DNA of 64,000 nt from Meghimatium bilineatum (GCA_034231615.1 CM067312.1:627501-691500), one strand, 5' to 3'; shown: positions 21,975 to 33,177, counted from the stretch's first letter. Notes: generated by a model from the letters alone, not told the origin. Program-made: numbers and translations.

Positions 21975-22034
21975 AATTCTTGAGAGTAACGGTTATTGAA
22001 CATGGTACGTTCTATCAGCACCGAATCGCCTTGC
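21975..22034. mobile_element. Solo arm of the foldback MITE
   Basis: AATTCTTGAGAGTAACGGTT through GCACCGAATCGCCTTGCA aligns over 60 bp with the arms of the MITE at 17358-17569. I cannot find the opposite arm before exon 2, so this is a truncated or decayed copy. Confidence 0.65.
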
Positions 22035-22294
22035 ATTTCGAGTAAACGAGTTTTTCCGTATTTGACTAACATCATTTCAAGAAAAAAATGTGATTTTGTC
22101 AAAACATTCAAACTGTTTACTCAAGTCGCTGAGAACGGACCAATCGAGAAAAACAATATTACAAGAACAACGAACATCCCGTACAACACATGTACAATGA
22201 ATGTAGTAATACGTGTTGTAATACGTGAATGTAGTAATACGTGTTTATGTAACATAACACCACTGACGTTTTCTTAATATGTAATTGCAACACT

Positions 22295-22532
22295 TTTCTT
22301 TAACATAGCACTACTAATGTTTACTTATCATAATAGCCACCTTTCTTTATCATAGCACTGGTAATGTTTACTTAATATAGTAATAGCCACCTCTCTTTAT
22401 CATAGGACTGGTAATGTTTACTTAATATAGTAATAGCCACCTCTCTTTATCATAGCACTGGTAATGCAATATAGTAATAGCCACCTTTCTTTATCATAGC
22501 ACTGGTAATGTTTACTTAATATAGCAACAACC
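22295..22532. repeat. 50-bp minisatellite, about 4.5 copies
   Basis: Core TTTATCATAGCACTGGTAAT, repeat starts at 22347 and 22397. One copy lacks the TTTACTT segment. The array ends 90 bp before Gsx exon 2. Confidence 0.93.
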
Positions 22533-22619
22533 ACAATTATGTAACAGTGAACAGTCTATACCTCAACATAACAACACTTTCAGTCGTAATTATTACTAAT
22601 ATTGTGAATTTATTTGTAG

Positions 22620-23257
22620 GTGTCAATGGTCCCTCTGATGACCTGCCATCTTCGAAGCGTATGCGCACTGCCTTTACCAGCACACAACTTTTGGAACTAG
22701 AAAGGTCGTTCAGCAGTAATATGTACCTGTCACGCTTGAGACGGATTGAAATAGCCACATGTTTGAATTTATCAGAGAAACAGGTCAAAATATGGTTTCA
22801 GAACCGTCGGGTTAAACACAAGAAGGAAGGTCATGATGGTCACACAGTTAATGTGACCTGCGGCTGCCAGAGAACGTGCTCTAGCCACAACAAGAAGGGG
22901 GATTGTGTCAGCCAAATTACAGACATTACCATCGACAAGACCGAGTCCACACACTCCAACGGAGACTATGACCACGTGATTAACTTAAAGAAAGAAAAAC
23001 ATCCAATGAAAACACTTCACATTCAGAGAACAGTGAGACCACTCAATTGTGGTCATGTTGCAAGCTTCAATGAGACGTTATCCCAATCTATACCTCGCTC
23101 TGCCACACCTCCTTCGGAGACGCTGGACGTTAATGCTCACACGACAACCAGCAATATCCATGTTACAGATAAGCTGGAGGACTCAAACTCAGACTCTACA
23201 GGACACAAGAGTCGTCAGCTAACCAATGACTTAAATTATCCTTCAACTTCAGACTAG
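22620..23257 (+). CDS. Gsx: Gsx homeobox protein, exon 2 with homeodomain
   Basis: The acceptor is TTTATTTGTAG|GTGTC. Two bases complete codon 189 (Ser), then residues 190-400 and a TAG stop. The homeodomain is residues 200-259 (22652-22831). It starts [10 protein letters not shown] and ends [10 protein letters not shown], with the Gsx-typical [12 protein letters not shown] and recognition helix KQVKIWFQN (Gln50, Asn51). Against the usual Gsx sequence, three helix or loop positions differ: Ser19 for Glu, Ser21 for Ala, Cys37 for Tyr. After it comes CGCQRTC (269-275), comparable to the GCKC segment of vertebrate GSX1, then a Ser/Thr-rich tail with no known domain. The protein binds TAAT-type DNA sites in the nucleus. 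A total of 400 residues is longer than vertebrate GSX1/2 (roughly 260-305). Confidence 0.96.
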
Positions 23258-23465
23258 TCACACGAGGACACGTCTAGTCACACGAGGACACGTCAGTCAC
23301 ACGACAACACTTTGCTTCAATGGAAGGATGTAATCTAGTCCTTCAAAATGACTTGTTGCTTGTAAGGAAGGATGTGATCTAGTCCTTCAAAAGGACGTGT
23401 TGCTTGTAAGAAAGGATGTGATCTAGTCCTTCAAAAGGACGTGTTGCTTGTAAGAAAGGTTGTGA
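23258..23465 (+). repeat. Short repeats in the Gsx 3' UTR
   Basis: Three copies of an AGTCACACGAGGACACGTC word (23258-23302), then three copies of a 45-57 bp unit with GATCTAGTCCTTCAAAAGGA and TGTTGCTTGTAAG (23325-23460). They follow the Gsx stop codon directly and so are probably transcribed. Confidence 0.85.
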
Positions 23466-23614
23466 TTGTTCTTCAGGTTCCAAATACTAGGAATCTACAA
23501 ACATTATGTAGACTAGTGTCATTGTGTGTGGGTGTGTGACGGAGAGTGTGTGTGTGTGGAGTACTTATAAATGGTTGTATTTATGTATATATAACAGTGA
23601 GTGTTTGTGTGTTT

Positions 23615-23620
23615 ATTAAA
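23615..23620 (+). terminator. Possible Gsx poly(A) signal ATTAAA
   Basis: ATTAAA lies 358 bp after the stop codon and is followed by a T/G-rich stretch (AATGTGTTTACGTTTCTC). No AATAAA occurs between the stop codon and this point. Motif only. Confidence 0.3.
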
Positions 23621-23784
23621 ATGTATATTATTATTTAATGTGTTTACGTTTCTCTACTTGTGTGTGTATATGTATTGACGTGATACATCATTCACTAACA
23701 TATAAACACATACATAAACATGCATATGTGGATGCTAGACAGTTGCGAACATATACACGTATGACCATAAGAACACAAGACATG

Positions 23785-24412
23785 ATCGGCAAAAGTTGAT
23801 GGAATAACGGCGAGAGATGTCCAAGCATTGATAGCAAAAGTTGATGGAATAACGGCGAGAGATGTCAAAGCATTGATAGCAAAAGTTGATGGAATAACGG
23901 CGAGAGATGTCCAAGCATTGATAGCGAAAGTTGATGGAATAACGGCGAGAGATGTCAAAGCATTGGTAGCAAAAGTTGATGGAATAACGGCGAGAGATGT
24001 CAAAGCATTGGTAGCAAAAGTTGATGGAATAACGGCGAGAGATGTCAAAGCATTGATAGCAAAAGTTGATGGAATAACGGCGAGAGATGTCAAAGCATTG
24101 ATAGCAAAAGTTGATGGAATAACGGCGAGAGATGCCAAAGCATTGGTAGCAAAAGTTGATGGAATAACGGCGAGAGATTTCCAAGCATTGATAGCAAAAG
24201 TTGATGGAATAACGGCGAGAGATGTCAAAGCATTGATAGCAAAAGTTGATGGAATAACGGCGAGAGATGTCAAAGCATTGGTAGCAAAAGTTGATGGAAT
24301 AACGACGAGAGATGTCCAAGCATTGATAGCAAAAGTTGATGGAATAACGGCGAGAGATGTCCAAGAATTGATAGCAAAAGTTGATGAAATAACGGCGAGA
24401 GATATCCTGGCG
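23785..24412. repeat. 45-bp minisatellite, 14 copies
   Basis: Core GTTGATGGAATAACGGCGAG followed by AGATGTCMAAGCATTGRTAGC. Very homogeneous. Open in at least three frames on both strands. In the plus frame (repeat IAKVDGITARDVKAL) there is a TGA immediately upstream and no ATG, so I do not call a protein. Confidence 0.95.
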
Positions 24413-24429
24413 CTGGTTGTCATCCTGAC

Positions 24430-24664
24430 ATGATCATATTAATGCCACATCTCTAGAAAAAATCATATTTTATGTGAGTAGTGAAACCTTGTACATTCCC
24501 CACAACAATGACTCCACTAGCGTTGATTAGTGAAGCCCATTTCATAGTACACAGGCTATTCCCATGACTAAGCAACACTATTCCATCATGCGCCCAACGG
24601 TGCTCAATATTGAATACCAATCACATGTTGATAACACGAATAACACTGGCATTGTGTCTTATCT
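24430..24664. other. Unique spacer
   Basis: Nothing recognised. Confidence 0.4.
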
Positions 24665-24985
24665 TTTCATGTTTATAACTGTTTTAGACCAAATCATTCC
24701 ATGTTTACAACTGTTTTAGGACAGATCATTTTATGTCACAACTGTTTTAGAACAAATAATTCTATGTTTATCACTGTTATAGACCAGATCATTTCATGTT
24801 TATTACTGTTTTAGAACGGATCATTTTATGATTATAACTGTTCTAAGACAAATCATTACAAGTTTATCACTGTTCTGGGACAATCAACACAAGTTTATCA
24901 CTGTTCTGGGACAATCATTTCATGTGTATCACTGTTCTAGGACAGATCAAATCATATTTATCACTTTTCTAGGACAAACTTTTTT
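24665..24985. repeat. About 32-bp degenerate minisatellite
   Basis: About ten imperfect copies around TTTATMACTGTTYTAGRACA and ATCATTYYATG. Confidence 0.88.
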
Positions 24986-25061
24986 TCTGTGGTTAACCTG
25001 TTTTACCTGACATCTGAAAATTCTTCTGTACAACCCGTGTATTCTTTCTATAATTATATCA

Positions 25062-25640
25062 AATTAACACTCGACTGCGATGTCACGGCGGTAATTACAA
25101 CTCGCATTGCACTAGCATCAAGTGCCTTTACTAAACTGTCTAATATCTGAAAATCAAAGTCAATCATCACACGCACGAAAATGCGCTTATTTAATTCCTG
25201 CGTCATTCCATTGCTGTCATATGGATGTGAGAGCTGGAAAAGTTCTTTATCTTCAGAAAAGATACTATTGAGTTTCGAAAACAAATGTCTTCGTAGGATA
25301 ACTAACACCCATTGGAACGAATTCAAATCGAACGAAAAAATCAGAGAAGAGACACATCAAAACTACATCACAGATGTTATTAGAAAACGCCGTTGGTACA
25401 ACATCGGACATGTCCTACGCTCAGACAATGACAGAATACAACACCAATCTCTTGCATGGATACCAACAGGCAGAAGAGCCAGGGGGTAGACTAAAGGAAA
25501 CACTCAGAAGAACAATTACTTAGATAAATTAAAACAAACGATATTCATACTATTCAAGAACTGCACATAATAACTTTGAACAGACAGAATTGGAGAGATC
25601 CGACCTCTGCCCTATGCACTAACTTCCGCGCCAAAGGAAA
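25062..25640 (+). pseudogene. LINE reverse-transcriptase C-terminal part
   Basis: Reads VTAVITTRIALASSAFTKL (25078-25140), then MRLFNSCVIPLLSYGCESW (25181-25237), ENKCLRRITNTHW and RKRRWYNIGHVLRS, then a decayed end. This is the post-catalytic region (RIxxAxxAFxxL, LLYGCESW, CLRRI, W-GHVLR) of a CR1/L2-like or similar LINE, a different lineage from the RTE-like copies. One stop near 25149 and one at 25487; otherwise unusually well preserved. Confidence 0.8.
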
Positions 25641-25734
25641 ATGAATGAATGAGTGAATTAATAATTATAGCGAATCTTGTCTTTACGTACATGGATGGCA
25701 CACTCTCATTCAATGACAGCTTTTTAATGAGGTT

Positions 25735-26175
25735 ATCTCGTGGTCACACCTGTCTCGTGATGACACCTGTCTCGTGATGGCACCTGTCTCGTGATGACAT
25801 CTCTCTCGTTATCACACGTGTCTCGTGTTTACACTTGTTTTGTGATTACGCCCTACATTCTGTGTTAATTAGGTCTCTGTTAGATTACCTCTTACATTCG
25901 TGTAGTATGGCCACTGTTGGATTACCCCTGCCACGCTGGTAGTTTGGTCTATGTTGGATTACCCCTGACATTCGTGTAGTTTCGTCACTGTTGGACTGCC
26001 CCTGTCAATCTGGTAGTTTGGTCTATGTTATATTACCCCTGACATTCGTGTAGTTTGGTCACTGTTGGATTACCCCTGACATTCGTGTAGTATGGTCACT
26101 GTTGGATTACCCCTGCCACGCTGGTAGTTTGGTCTATGTTAGATTACCCTGACACGCTGGTAGCTGGGTCCATGT
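25735..26175. repeat. Two adjoining degenerate arrays
   Basis: 25735-25850: about six copies of CACCTGTCTCGTGATGA (17-18 bp). 25875-26175: about seven copies of a 37-40 bp unit with GTTGGATTACCCCTGACATT and CGTGTAGTTTGGTC. Confidence 0.9.
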
Positions 26176-26332
26176 TAGTGCTTGAACAAATTGTTCAAAT
26201 ATATACTGGTTCAAGAATAAACATAAGCTGTGAAAGCATTCACATGCTTACGTTTTTCTATACAGACACATTTGGTGCACAATGGACTCAAGTCCGCTTG
26301 ATAAGAATGATATATATTTGTTTGGCACGCAA

Positions 26333-26705
26333 TAGTTATAGTGGTTATAGTGGTTATAGTGAGAGTGGTTATAGTGGTTATAATGGATATATTGATTATA
26401 TTGGTTAGAGTGGTTAGAGTGGTTATAGTGACTAGGGTGGTTAGAGTGGTAATACTGTTAATAGTGGTTAAAGTGATTATATTGGTTCGAGTAGTTAGTG
26501 TGGTTACAGTGTTTTTAGTGGTTATACTGGTTATAGTGGTTTTAGTGGTATAGGGGTTAGAGTGGTTATATATGGTTATAGTGGTTATAGTGGTTATAGT
26601 GTTTAGAGTGGTTATAGTGTTTATGGTGATTATAGTGGTTATAGTGGTTGTAGTGGTTTGAGTTGTTAGAGTAGTTATAGTGGTTAGAGTGGTTATAGTG
26701 GCTAG
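26333..26705. repeat. 9-bp satellite (TGGTTATAG)n
   Basis: About 40 degenerate copies of TGGTTATAG with 6-bp variants (TGGTTA). The minus strand translates as a Thr/Ile repeat over 201 codons, a repeat artefact. Confidence 0.94.
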
Positions 26706-26900
26706 ATGTCTTAGCTTCGAAGAATCAGCGTCGTATTTGTGGACATGCTGTTGTCCGAGGAAATGAATGAGCGGCCAGGCTTGCTTGTGCGACGAACATG
26801 AAGTCAGGAAAAGCAATGAAACAAGCGGGTGCTCTGAATATCATAGGGGGATAGAACGCATGTCCAATGTACCAACTGCTTGTGCATCAGCAATGTTGAG
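26706..26900. other. Possible LINE-like remnant
   Basis: CGTATTTGTGGACATGCTGT followed by CCGAGGAAATGAATGAGCGG reads FVDMLLSEEMNERPGLLVR in a shifted frame. In the RNase H frame it gives ICGHAVVRGNE*, close to the GHAGVRGNERA motif of LINE RNase H domains. Only about 60 bp are readable. No gene. Confidence 0.5.
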
Positions 26901-26904
26901 CACT

Positions 26905-27038
26905 ACATGAACATTAGTACCAGGGAGGTGAAGCTAAACATGAACATCAGTATCAGGGAGGTGTAGCTAAACATGAACATTAGTATCAGGGAGGTGTAGC
27001 TAAACATGAACATCAGTATCAGGGAGGTGTAGCTAAAC
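26905..27038. repeat. 33-bp minisatellite, about 4 copies
   Basis: Core CATGAACATCAGTATCAGGG followed by AGGTGTAGCTAAA. Confidence 0.94.
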
Positions 27039-27311
27039 AACAATATTTTGCAAGTAACCATATGATACTGTCATGCAGACGATGTGGCTATTCAGATAGA
27101 GCCATGGCACAGCTGTTATATATGGGTTCAACAAATATACAGAATCAAGACCAATGCAATTCAGTTCTATCTGCATTTTGTACGTAATTATGTCGTTATT
27201 CTAATCCCTGACCAGTTACCAGGATGACATTGGGATTACTATTCTCCCACATTCTCTCTTTTCTCCCCCTCCCCCAAACCCCCCTTCCTTCTATAAAATT
27301 AAATTATGGTA

Positions 27312-27560
27312 ATGCATATTCCATGTTGCAATATGCAGCTGTGAGACTTGTATTCCATGTTGCAATATGCAGCTGTGAGACTTGTATTCCATGTTGCAAT
27401 ATGCAGCTGTGAGACTTGTATTCGCTGTGGCATATACGGCTTTGAGGCTTGCACGTATTCCCTGTGACAATGTACGACTGTGAGGCTTGGAAGGATTCCC
27501 CGTGGCATATGCGGCTGTGAGGCTTGGAAGTATTCCTTGTGGCATATGCGGCTGTGAGAC
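27312..27560. repeat. 34-bp minisatellite, about 7 copies
   Basis: Core ATGCAGCTGTGAGACTTGTA. The first three copies are near perfect; later ones are diverged (CATATGCGGCTGTGAGGCTT). Confidence 0.93.
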
Positions 27561-27639
27561 TTGGACTCAAATATAACAGTGACAAAAACATTGCCCTCTT
27601 GGAATTGAGATATAGACATGTTTCAAGTGAACGAAAGAA

Positions 27640-28550
27640 GAAGACGAAGAAGAATTGAGATGCTACAGAAAAATATTGCATATACCATAGATAGCAACAT
27701 AAAGACAAGTAAGGAAGTATTCCAATCACTAAACGTCGAACGGGGCTGGCTCCTAAATAAGCTAATAATCAGAAAGCTGAACTTGTTTGGTCATCTAAAG
27801 AAACATAACAACATGGAACGACTAAAAGCAGCAGCAAAGTAAACATAACAACATGGAACGACTAATAGCAGCAGCAAAGTAAACATAACAACATGGAAAG
27901 ACTAAAAGCAACAACAAAGTAAACATAACAACATAGAAAGACTAAAAGCTGCAACAAAGTACACATAACAATAAAGTAAACATAACAGCATGGAAAGACT
28001 AAAAGCAGCAACAAAGTACACATAATAACAAACTAAACATAACAACAAACAAACATAACAACATGGAACGACTAATAGTAGCAACAAATTAAACATAATA
28101 ACAAAGTAAACATAACAACATGGAACGACTAATAGTAGCAACAAATTAAACATAATAACAAAGTAAACATAACAACAAAGTAAACATTAAACATGGAACG
28201 ACTAATAGCAGCAACAAAGTAAACATAAGAACAAAGTAAACATAACAACATGGAAAGACTAATAGCAGCAACAAAGTAAACATAAGAACAAAGTAAACAT
28301 AACAACAAAGAAACATAACATGGAACGACTAATAGCAGCAGCAAAGAAAACATAACAACAAGGGACGATTAATGACAGCAGCAAAGTAAACGGCAGCATA
28401 TGAACAGACCGCCCAAGATAACGCTGACCAGATGATGTGTCTGGCAGTTCATGTCTTTGGAGGAAGCAGGTCAATTCCCCCGAGAACACCAGTTGTTCAG
28501 AAGTTGCATAAAGAAGACAACGTTCTGAAAACAACATGTCACAGGATGAT
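27640..28550 (+). pseudogene. LINE C-terminus, partly turned into a tandem array
   Basis: Reads RRRRRRIEMLQKNIAYTI, then a RKLNLFGHLKKHNNMERLK block (27765-27825), the usual R-L-FGHL-RH-NMERL block of RTE-like proteins. Directly after it the segment coding HNNMERLKAAAK becomes tandemly repeated (27800-28395). The LINE resumes at 28396 with a decayed C-terminal tail (WQFMSLEEAG region) to about 28550. Confidence 0.75.
27800..28395. repeat. About 40-bp array derived from LINE coding sequence
   Basis: Units with AAACATAACAACATGGAACG followed by ACTAATAGCAGCAACAAAGT, interspersed with partial units (AAACATAACAACAAAGT). The first unit is the in-frame LINE sequence itself (HNNMERLKAAAK), so the repeat was born from the retrotransposon. 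About 15 copies. Confidence 0.92.
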
Positions 28551-28654
28551 GATTACTGAGTGATTTGTATCACACCCAAAAATGAATCAGGTACTCTCCT
28601 ATCCTCCATAATGGTTTTCTCCCACACAATGCTAGAAAGGCAAGAACATCTCAT

Positions 28655-30165
28655 CGAACCCCACAGAAGTCACTGAACCCCACATAAGTCACTGAACCCC
28701 ACAGAAGTCACTGAACCCCACATAAGTCACTGAACCCCACAGAAGTCACTAAACCCGATAGACGTCACTAACACCCATAGACGTCAATGAGACTCACAGA
28801 GGTCACTCAGCCCCATAGAGGTCACCGAGCCCACAGAAGTAACGAGCCTCAAAGAAGGCTCTGAGTCCCACAGAAATCACTGTGCCCCACATTACTTACT
28901 GAGCTCCAAAGAAGTCATTGAGGAAAACAGAAATCATTAAACCCCACAGTCATATGTCCAGCAGAAGTTACTAAGCCCCACAGAAGTCACTGAGCCCAAC
29001 AGACGTCACTAAACCCCATAGATGTCACTGAGCCACACAAAAACGTCGCGGAGCACATCAGACGCCACAGAGACCACTGAGCCTACAGAAGTCACTCAGC
29101 CACAAAGAAGTCACTGAGCTCCAATGAAGTCACTGAGCCCTACATAAGTCAGTTTGCCCTACAGAAGTCACTAAACCCATTAGACGTCACTAAGTCCCAT
29201 ATACGTTAATGAGACTCACATATGTCACTGAGCCAACAGAGGTCACTGAGGCCCACAGAAGTAACGAGCCTCAAAGAAGTCTCTGAGCCCCACAGAAATC
29301 ACTGCGCCATACAGTACTAAATGAGCTCTATAGACGTCACTGAGCCCCACAGAAGTCACTAAGACCCACATAATCCAATAAGCTACATAGAGGTCACTGA
29401 GCATCACAGAAGTCACGAGCTCCAAAGAAGAGTACGCCGCACATAAATCACTACGCCTCACAGAAGTCACGAGCTCCACATAAATCACTGCGCCCCACAG
29501 AAATCACGAGTTCCACATAAATCAATGAGGCCCACAGAAGTCACGACCTCCACATAAATCAATGAGACCCACAGAAGTCACGAGCTCCACATAAATCAAT
29601 GAGACCCACAGAAGTCACGAGTTCCACATAAATCAATGAGACCCACAGAAGTCACGAGCTCCACATAAATCAATGAGACCCACAGAAATCACAAGTTCCA
29701 CATAAATCAATGAGACCCACAGAAGTCACGAGCTCCACATAAATCAATGAGGCCCACAGAAGTCACGAGCTCCACATAAATCAATGAGACCCACAGAAGT
29801 CACGAGTTCCACATAAATCAATGAGACCCACAGATGTCACTGAGATCCATAGAAGTTACTGGGTTCCACAGATGTCACAGATACGCATAGAAGTCACTGA
29901 GACCCGCATAGGTCACTGAGTTCAACAGATGTCAATGAGATTCACAAAAGTCACTGAAATCCATAGAAGTCACTGACACTCACAGAAGTCAATGAGTCCC
30001 ACGGAGGTAAATGAGACACACATATGTCACTGAGATCCACAGAAGTAGCTTAGACCCACATATTTCACTGAGACCAACAGATGTCACTGCAATCTACAGA
30101 TGCCACTGAAATCAATAGAAGACCCTGAACCCCACAGAAGTCAGTAACCCCCCAAAAACGTCACT
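28655..30165. repeat. About 20-bp degenerate satellite, 1.5 kb
   Basis: Repeats of CACAGAAGTCACTGAGCCC in many variants. A homogeneous sub-block at 29490-29830 has a 39/40-bp dimer (GAGCTCCACATAAATCAATG then AGACCCACAGAAGTCAC). Degenerate at both ends. Confidence 0.93.
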
Positions 30166-30354
30166 AAGACTAAAAAAAGGGAAAACTGATCTTTATTAAG
30201 TAAACTGCACACCCCGGTTGTTGAAGATGTATGTATGCCCTGGTTCATCCATTTTCAATCATTCGTTTTTACTCACAAATCAAACATTTATATAGAGACT
30301 ATAATTTGCAACTAGTCCAAGGCACAGACGTGAACAATATATGCTCGTTTTTAT
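30166..30354. other. Unique spacer
   Basis: Nothing recognised. Confidence 0.4.
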
Positions 30355-31845
30355 CAATTGTGTCGTCCAACTAGGCTTATTGTTGTTGGTTGTGTCGTCC
30401 AACTAGGCTTATTGTTGTCGGTTGTGTCGTCCAACTAGGCTTATTGTTGTTGGTTGTGTCGTCCAACTAGGCGTATTGTTGTCGGTTGTGTCGTCCAACT
30501 AGGCTTATTGTTGTCGGTTGTGTCGTCCAACTAGGCTTATTGTTGTTGGTTGTGTCGTCCAACTAGGCATATTGTTGTTGGTTGTGTCGTCCAACTAGGC
30601 TTATTGTTGTTGGTTGTGTCGTCCAACTAGGCTTATTGTTGTTGGTTGTGTCGTCCAACTAGGCTTATTGTTGTTGGTTGTGTCGTCCAACTAGGCTTAT
30701 TGTTGTCTGTTCTGTCATCCAACTAGGCTTATTGTTGTTGGTTGTGTCGTCCAACTAGGCTTATTGTTGTTGGTTGTGTCGTCCAACTAGGCTTATTGTT
30801 GTTGGTTGTGTCGTCCAACTAGGCTTATTGTTGTTGGTTGTGTCGTCCAACTAGGCTTATTGTTGTCTGTTCTGTCATCCAACTAGGCTTATTGTTGTTG
30901 GTTGTGTCGTCCAACTAGGCTTATTGTTAACGGTTGTGTCGTCCAACTAGGCTTATTGTTGTCGGTTCTGTTATCCAACTAGGCTTATTGTTGTCGGTTG
31001 TTTCGTCCAACTAGGCTTATTTTTGTCGGTGTTTTCGTCCAACTAGGCTTATTTTTGTTGCTTGTGTCATACAAATAGGCTTACTGTTGTCGGTTGTGTC
31101 GTTCAATTGGGCTTATTGCTGTCGTTTGTGTCGTCCATCTTGGCTTACTGTTGTCGGTTGTGTCGTCCAACTTGCCTAATTGTTGTTGGTTCTGTCGTCC
31201 AACTAGGCTTATTTTTGTCGGTGTTTTCGTCCAACTAGGCTTATTTTTGTTGCTTGTGTCATACAAATAGGCTTACTGTTGTCGGTTGTGTCGTTCAATT
31301 GGGCTTATTGCTGTCGTTTGTGTCGTCCATCTTGGCTTACTGTTTTCGGTTGTGTCGTCCAACTTGCCTAATTGTTGTTGGTTCTGTCGTCCAACTAGGC
31401 TTATTGTTGTCGGTGTTTTCGTCCAACTAGGCTTATTTTTGTTGCTTGTGTCATATAACTTGGCTTAATGACATCGTTTGTGTCATACAACTAGTCTTAT
31501 TGTTGTCTATTGTGTCATACAGCTAGGCTGTTTGTTGTTTGTTGAGTCGTACACCTGAGCTTATTATTGTTTGTTGTGTCATACAACTAGTCTTATTGTG
31601 ATTGGTTGTGTCATACAACTAAGGCTAATTGTCGATTGTGTCGTCCAACTAGCCTTATCTTTCTCGGTTCAGTCGTCCAACTAGGCTTATTGTTGTTGGT
31701 TTTCTTATATAACTATGCTTTTTTTCGGTTGTGTCGTCTAACTAGGCTTATTGTTTGTCGGTTGTGTCATAAAACTATGCTTGTTGTTGTTGGTTGTGTC
31801 ATATAACTAGGCTATTGTTGTCAGTTGTGTTGTCCAACTACAAAT
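30355..31845. repeat. 32-bp minisatellite, about 46 copies
   Basis: Core TCGTCCAACTAGGCTTATTG followed by TTGTTGGTTGTG. Homogeneous to about 30960, then increasingly diverged. A block of several units (about 31010-31170) is repeated at about 31195-31350, showing higher-order duplication of roughly 180 bp. Confidence 0.96.
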
Positions 31846-31939
31846 TCTTAGTTCTACCTCATTATGAAAATTTATTTTTCAAGAAAAGGGTTTCTGTTGA
31901 GTTCCGTCAAATTTTCTAGATCTGTGCGGACATCCAACA
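31846..31939. other. Short spacer
   Basis: Nothing recognised. Confidence 0.3.
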
Positions 31940-32580
31940 ATAGTCTCTGCAGAGAACAGCCCAGCCAACATACACAAACTGAACCAACATCCAACAACGG
32001 AGCCAAGAATCAGCAGCGAACAATCGAAGCAATATCAATAAACCGAGCCGATATCCATCAACCGAGTCAAAATTTATCAACCGAGCTAATAGCCAGCAAC
32101 CAACAATCTAACCAACAGACAACAACCAAGCAAAAAGCAATAGTCTAGACAACATCCATCAACCTAGCCTAGAACCAACATCAAAGTCAACAGCAACAAT
32201 CTAACATCATCCAACAACCAAGCTATCATTAAAAAAATAAATCATAATTAATCGAAAAATGCTAACAACCAACAATTGAGTCAAAAGGCAACAACACATC
32301 AAACAGCCAAAAGCCAATACACGAATTAACAGCCAGCAACTGTACCAACATCCAACCTCCGTACGAACTGCCAACAACAGAGCCAACAGCCAATACCCGA
32401 TCCAATAACAGACAAGCGAGGCAGCAGCCCAGCCAACAATCGAGGCACAAACCAACAACAGAGTCATTGCCAGCATCCGATCCAACAGTTAATAGCCGAG
32501 TGAACAGCCAGCAACCGAACCAACAGCAACAACCGATCCAACAGTCAACAAGCCTACATCCAACAACCGATCCACAATAC
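31940..32580. repeat. Degenerate CAACA-rich repeat
   Basis: Loose 16-22 bp repetition of CAACAACCGAGCCAACAGCC-like words. Both strands lack stops for long stretches. Very diverged and probably old. Confidence 0.8.
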
Positions 32581-33177
32581 ATGCCAAATATTCTGCTGTA
32601 ATCGTCTTGCACATGAACCACAACTGCACATGGTTCCATGTGATTAGGTAAGCCCACACATATGTTTTAAGCAAAGAGACCCATATAACAGCATAACTTA
32701 GTGCTTGCGAGATATTCTCTAAGTGTAGATGGAGTTAGTTGTTGCTCTGTTTTCTGTGGGTTTTTTAAAAATGATCTTGTTCTTCACTATGATAATATTG
32801 CTACATTTTTGCCACTCCAATTAGACATGTCCTTTATCGAACGTTGTTCTCAGTAACACTCTGTAAGTCTTGCATTTCTGTGCAATCTGTACTGCTTCTA
32901 CTAGTGTCATATTCGAGCAGCTTTTCCATATTTTGTGTCTTTCAACGTTCTGCCTCTTGTTGTCTCTTCTGGAATCTGTTGCTCTATGTGTAATCTTAAT
33001 AGCCAATTGTTTCTTGTCCAAAATATGTGATAATGCGGTCGCACTTCACACTGTGATCGACTGGGTAGAGGTTCAAACCGTCAGGTAACATATACAGTAT
33101 AGAAAAACGAAATTTCTAATCAATCATCTCCGAACTGACATTATGACCTGTTATAGTCTGATGGATTTACTCAAACG
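32581..33177. other. Spacer with a possible SINE head
   Basis: Contains GATAATGCGGTCGCACTTCA (33030-33049) and, about 30 bp on, GAGGTTCAAACCGTC (33068-33082), a good pol III B box. A minus-strand frame at 32821-33021 has a retroelement-like look (RATDSRRDNKRQN), but I cannot assign it. Confidence 0.45.

Larger units (their letters stand above)
16438..22619 (+). other. Gsx intron, 6.2 kb
   Basis: Bounded by GTGAGT (16438) and TTTATTTGTAG (ending 22619). Phase 1. Gsx genes usually have one intron between the N-terminal exon and the homeobox exon, and this position fits. Inside are a LINE fragment, a complete foldback MITE plus a solo arm of the same family, and at least a dozen minisatellite arrays. 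No other coding exon is recognised inside it. Confidence 0.9.

Noticed and set aside
23695-24433. ORFs on both strands over the 45-bp array
   Set aside because: Openness in three frames and lack of an ATG in the best frame argue against a coding role.
26211-26816. 201-codon Thr/Ile-rich minus-strand ORF
   Set aside because: Antisense of the degenerate 9-bp TGGTTATAG satellite.
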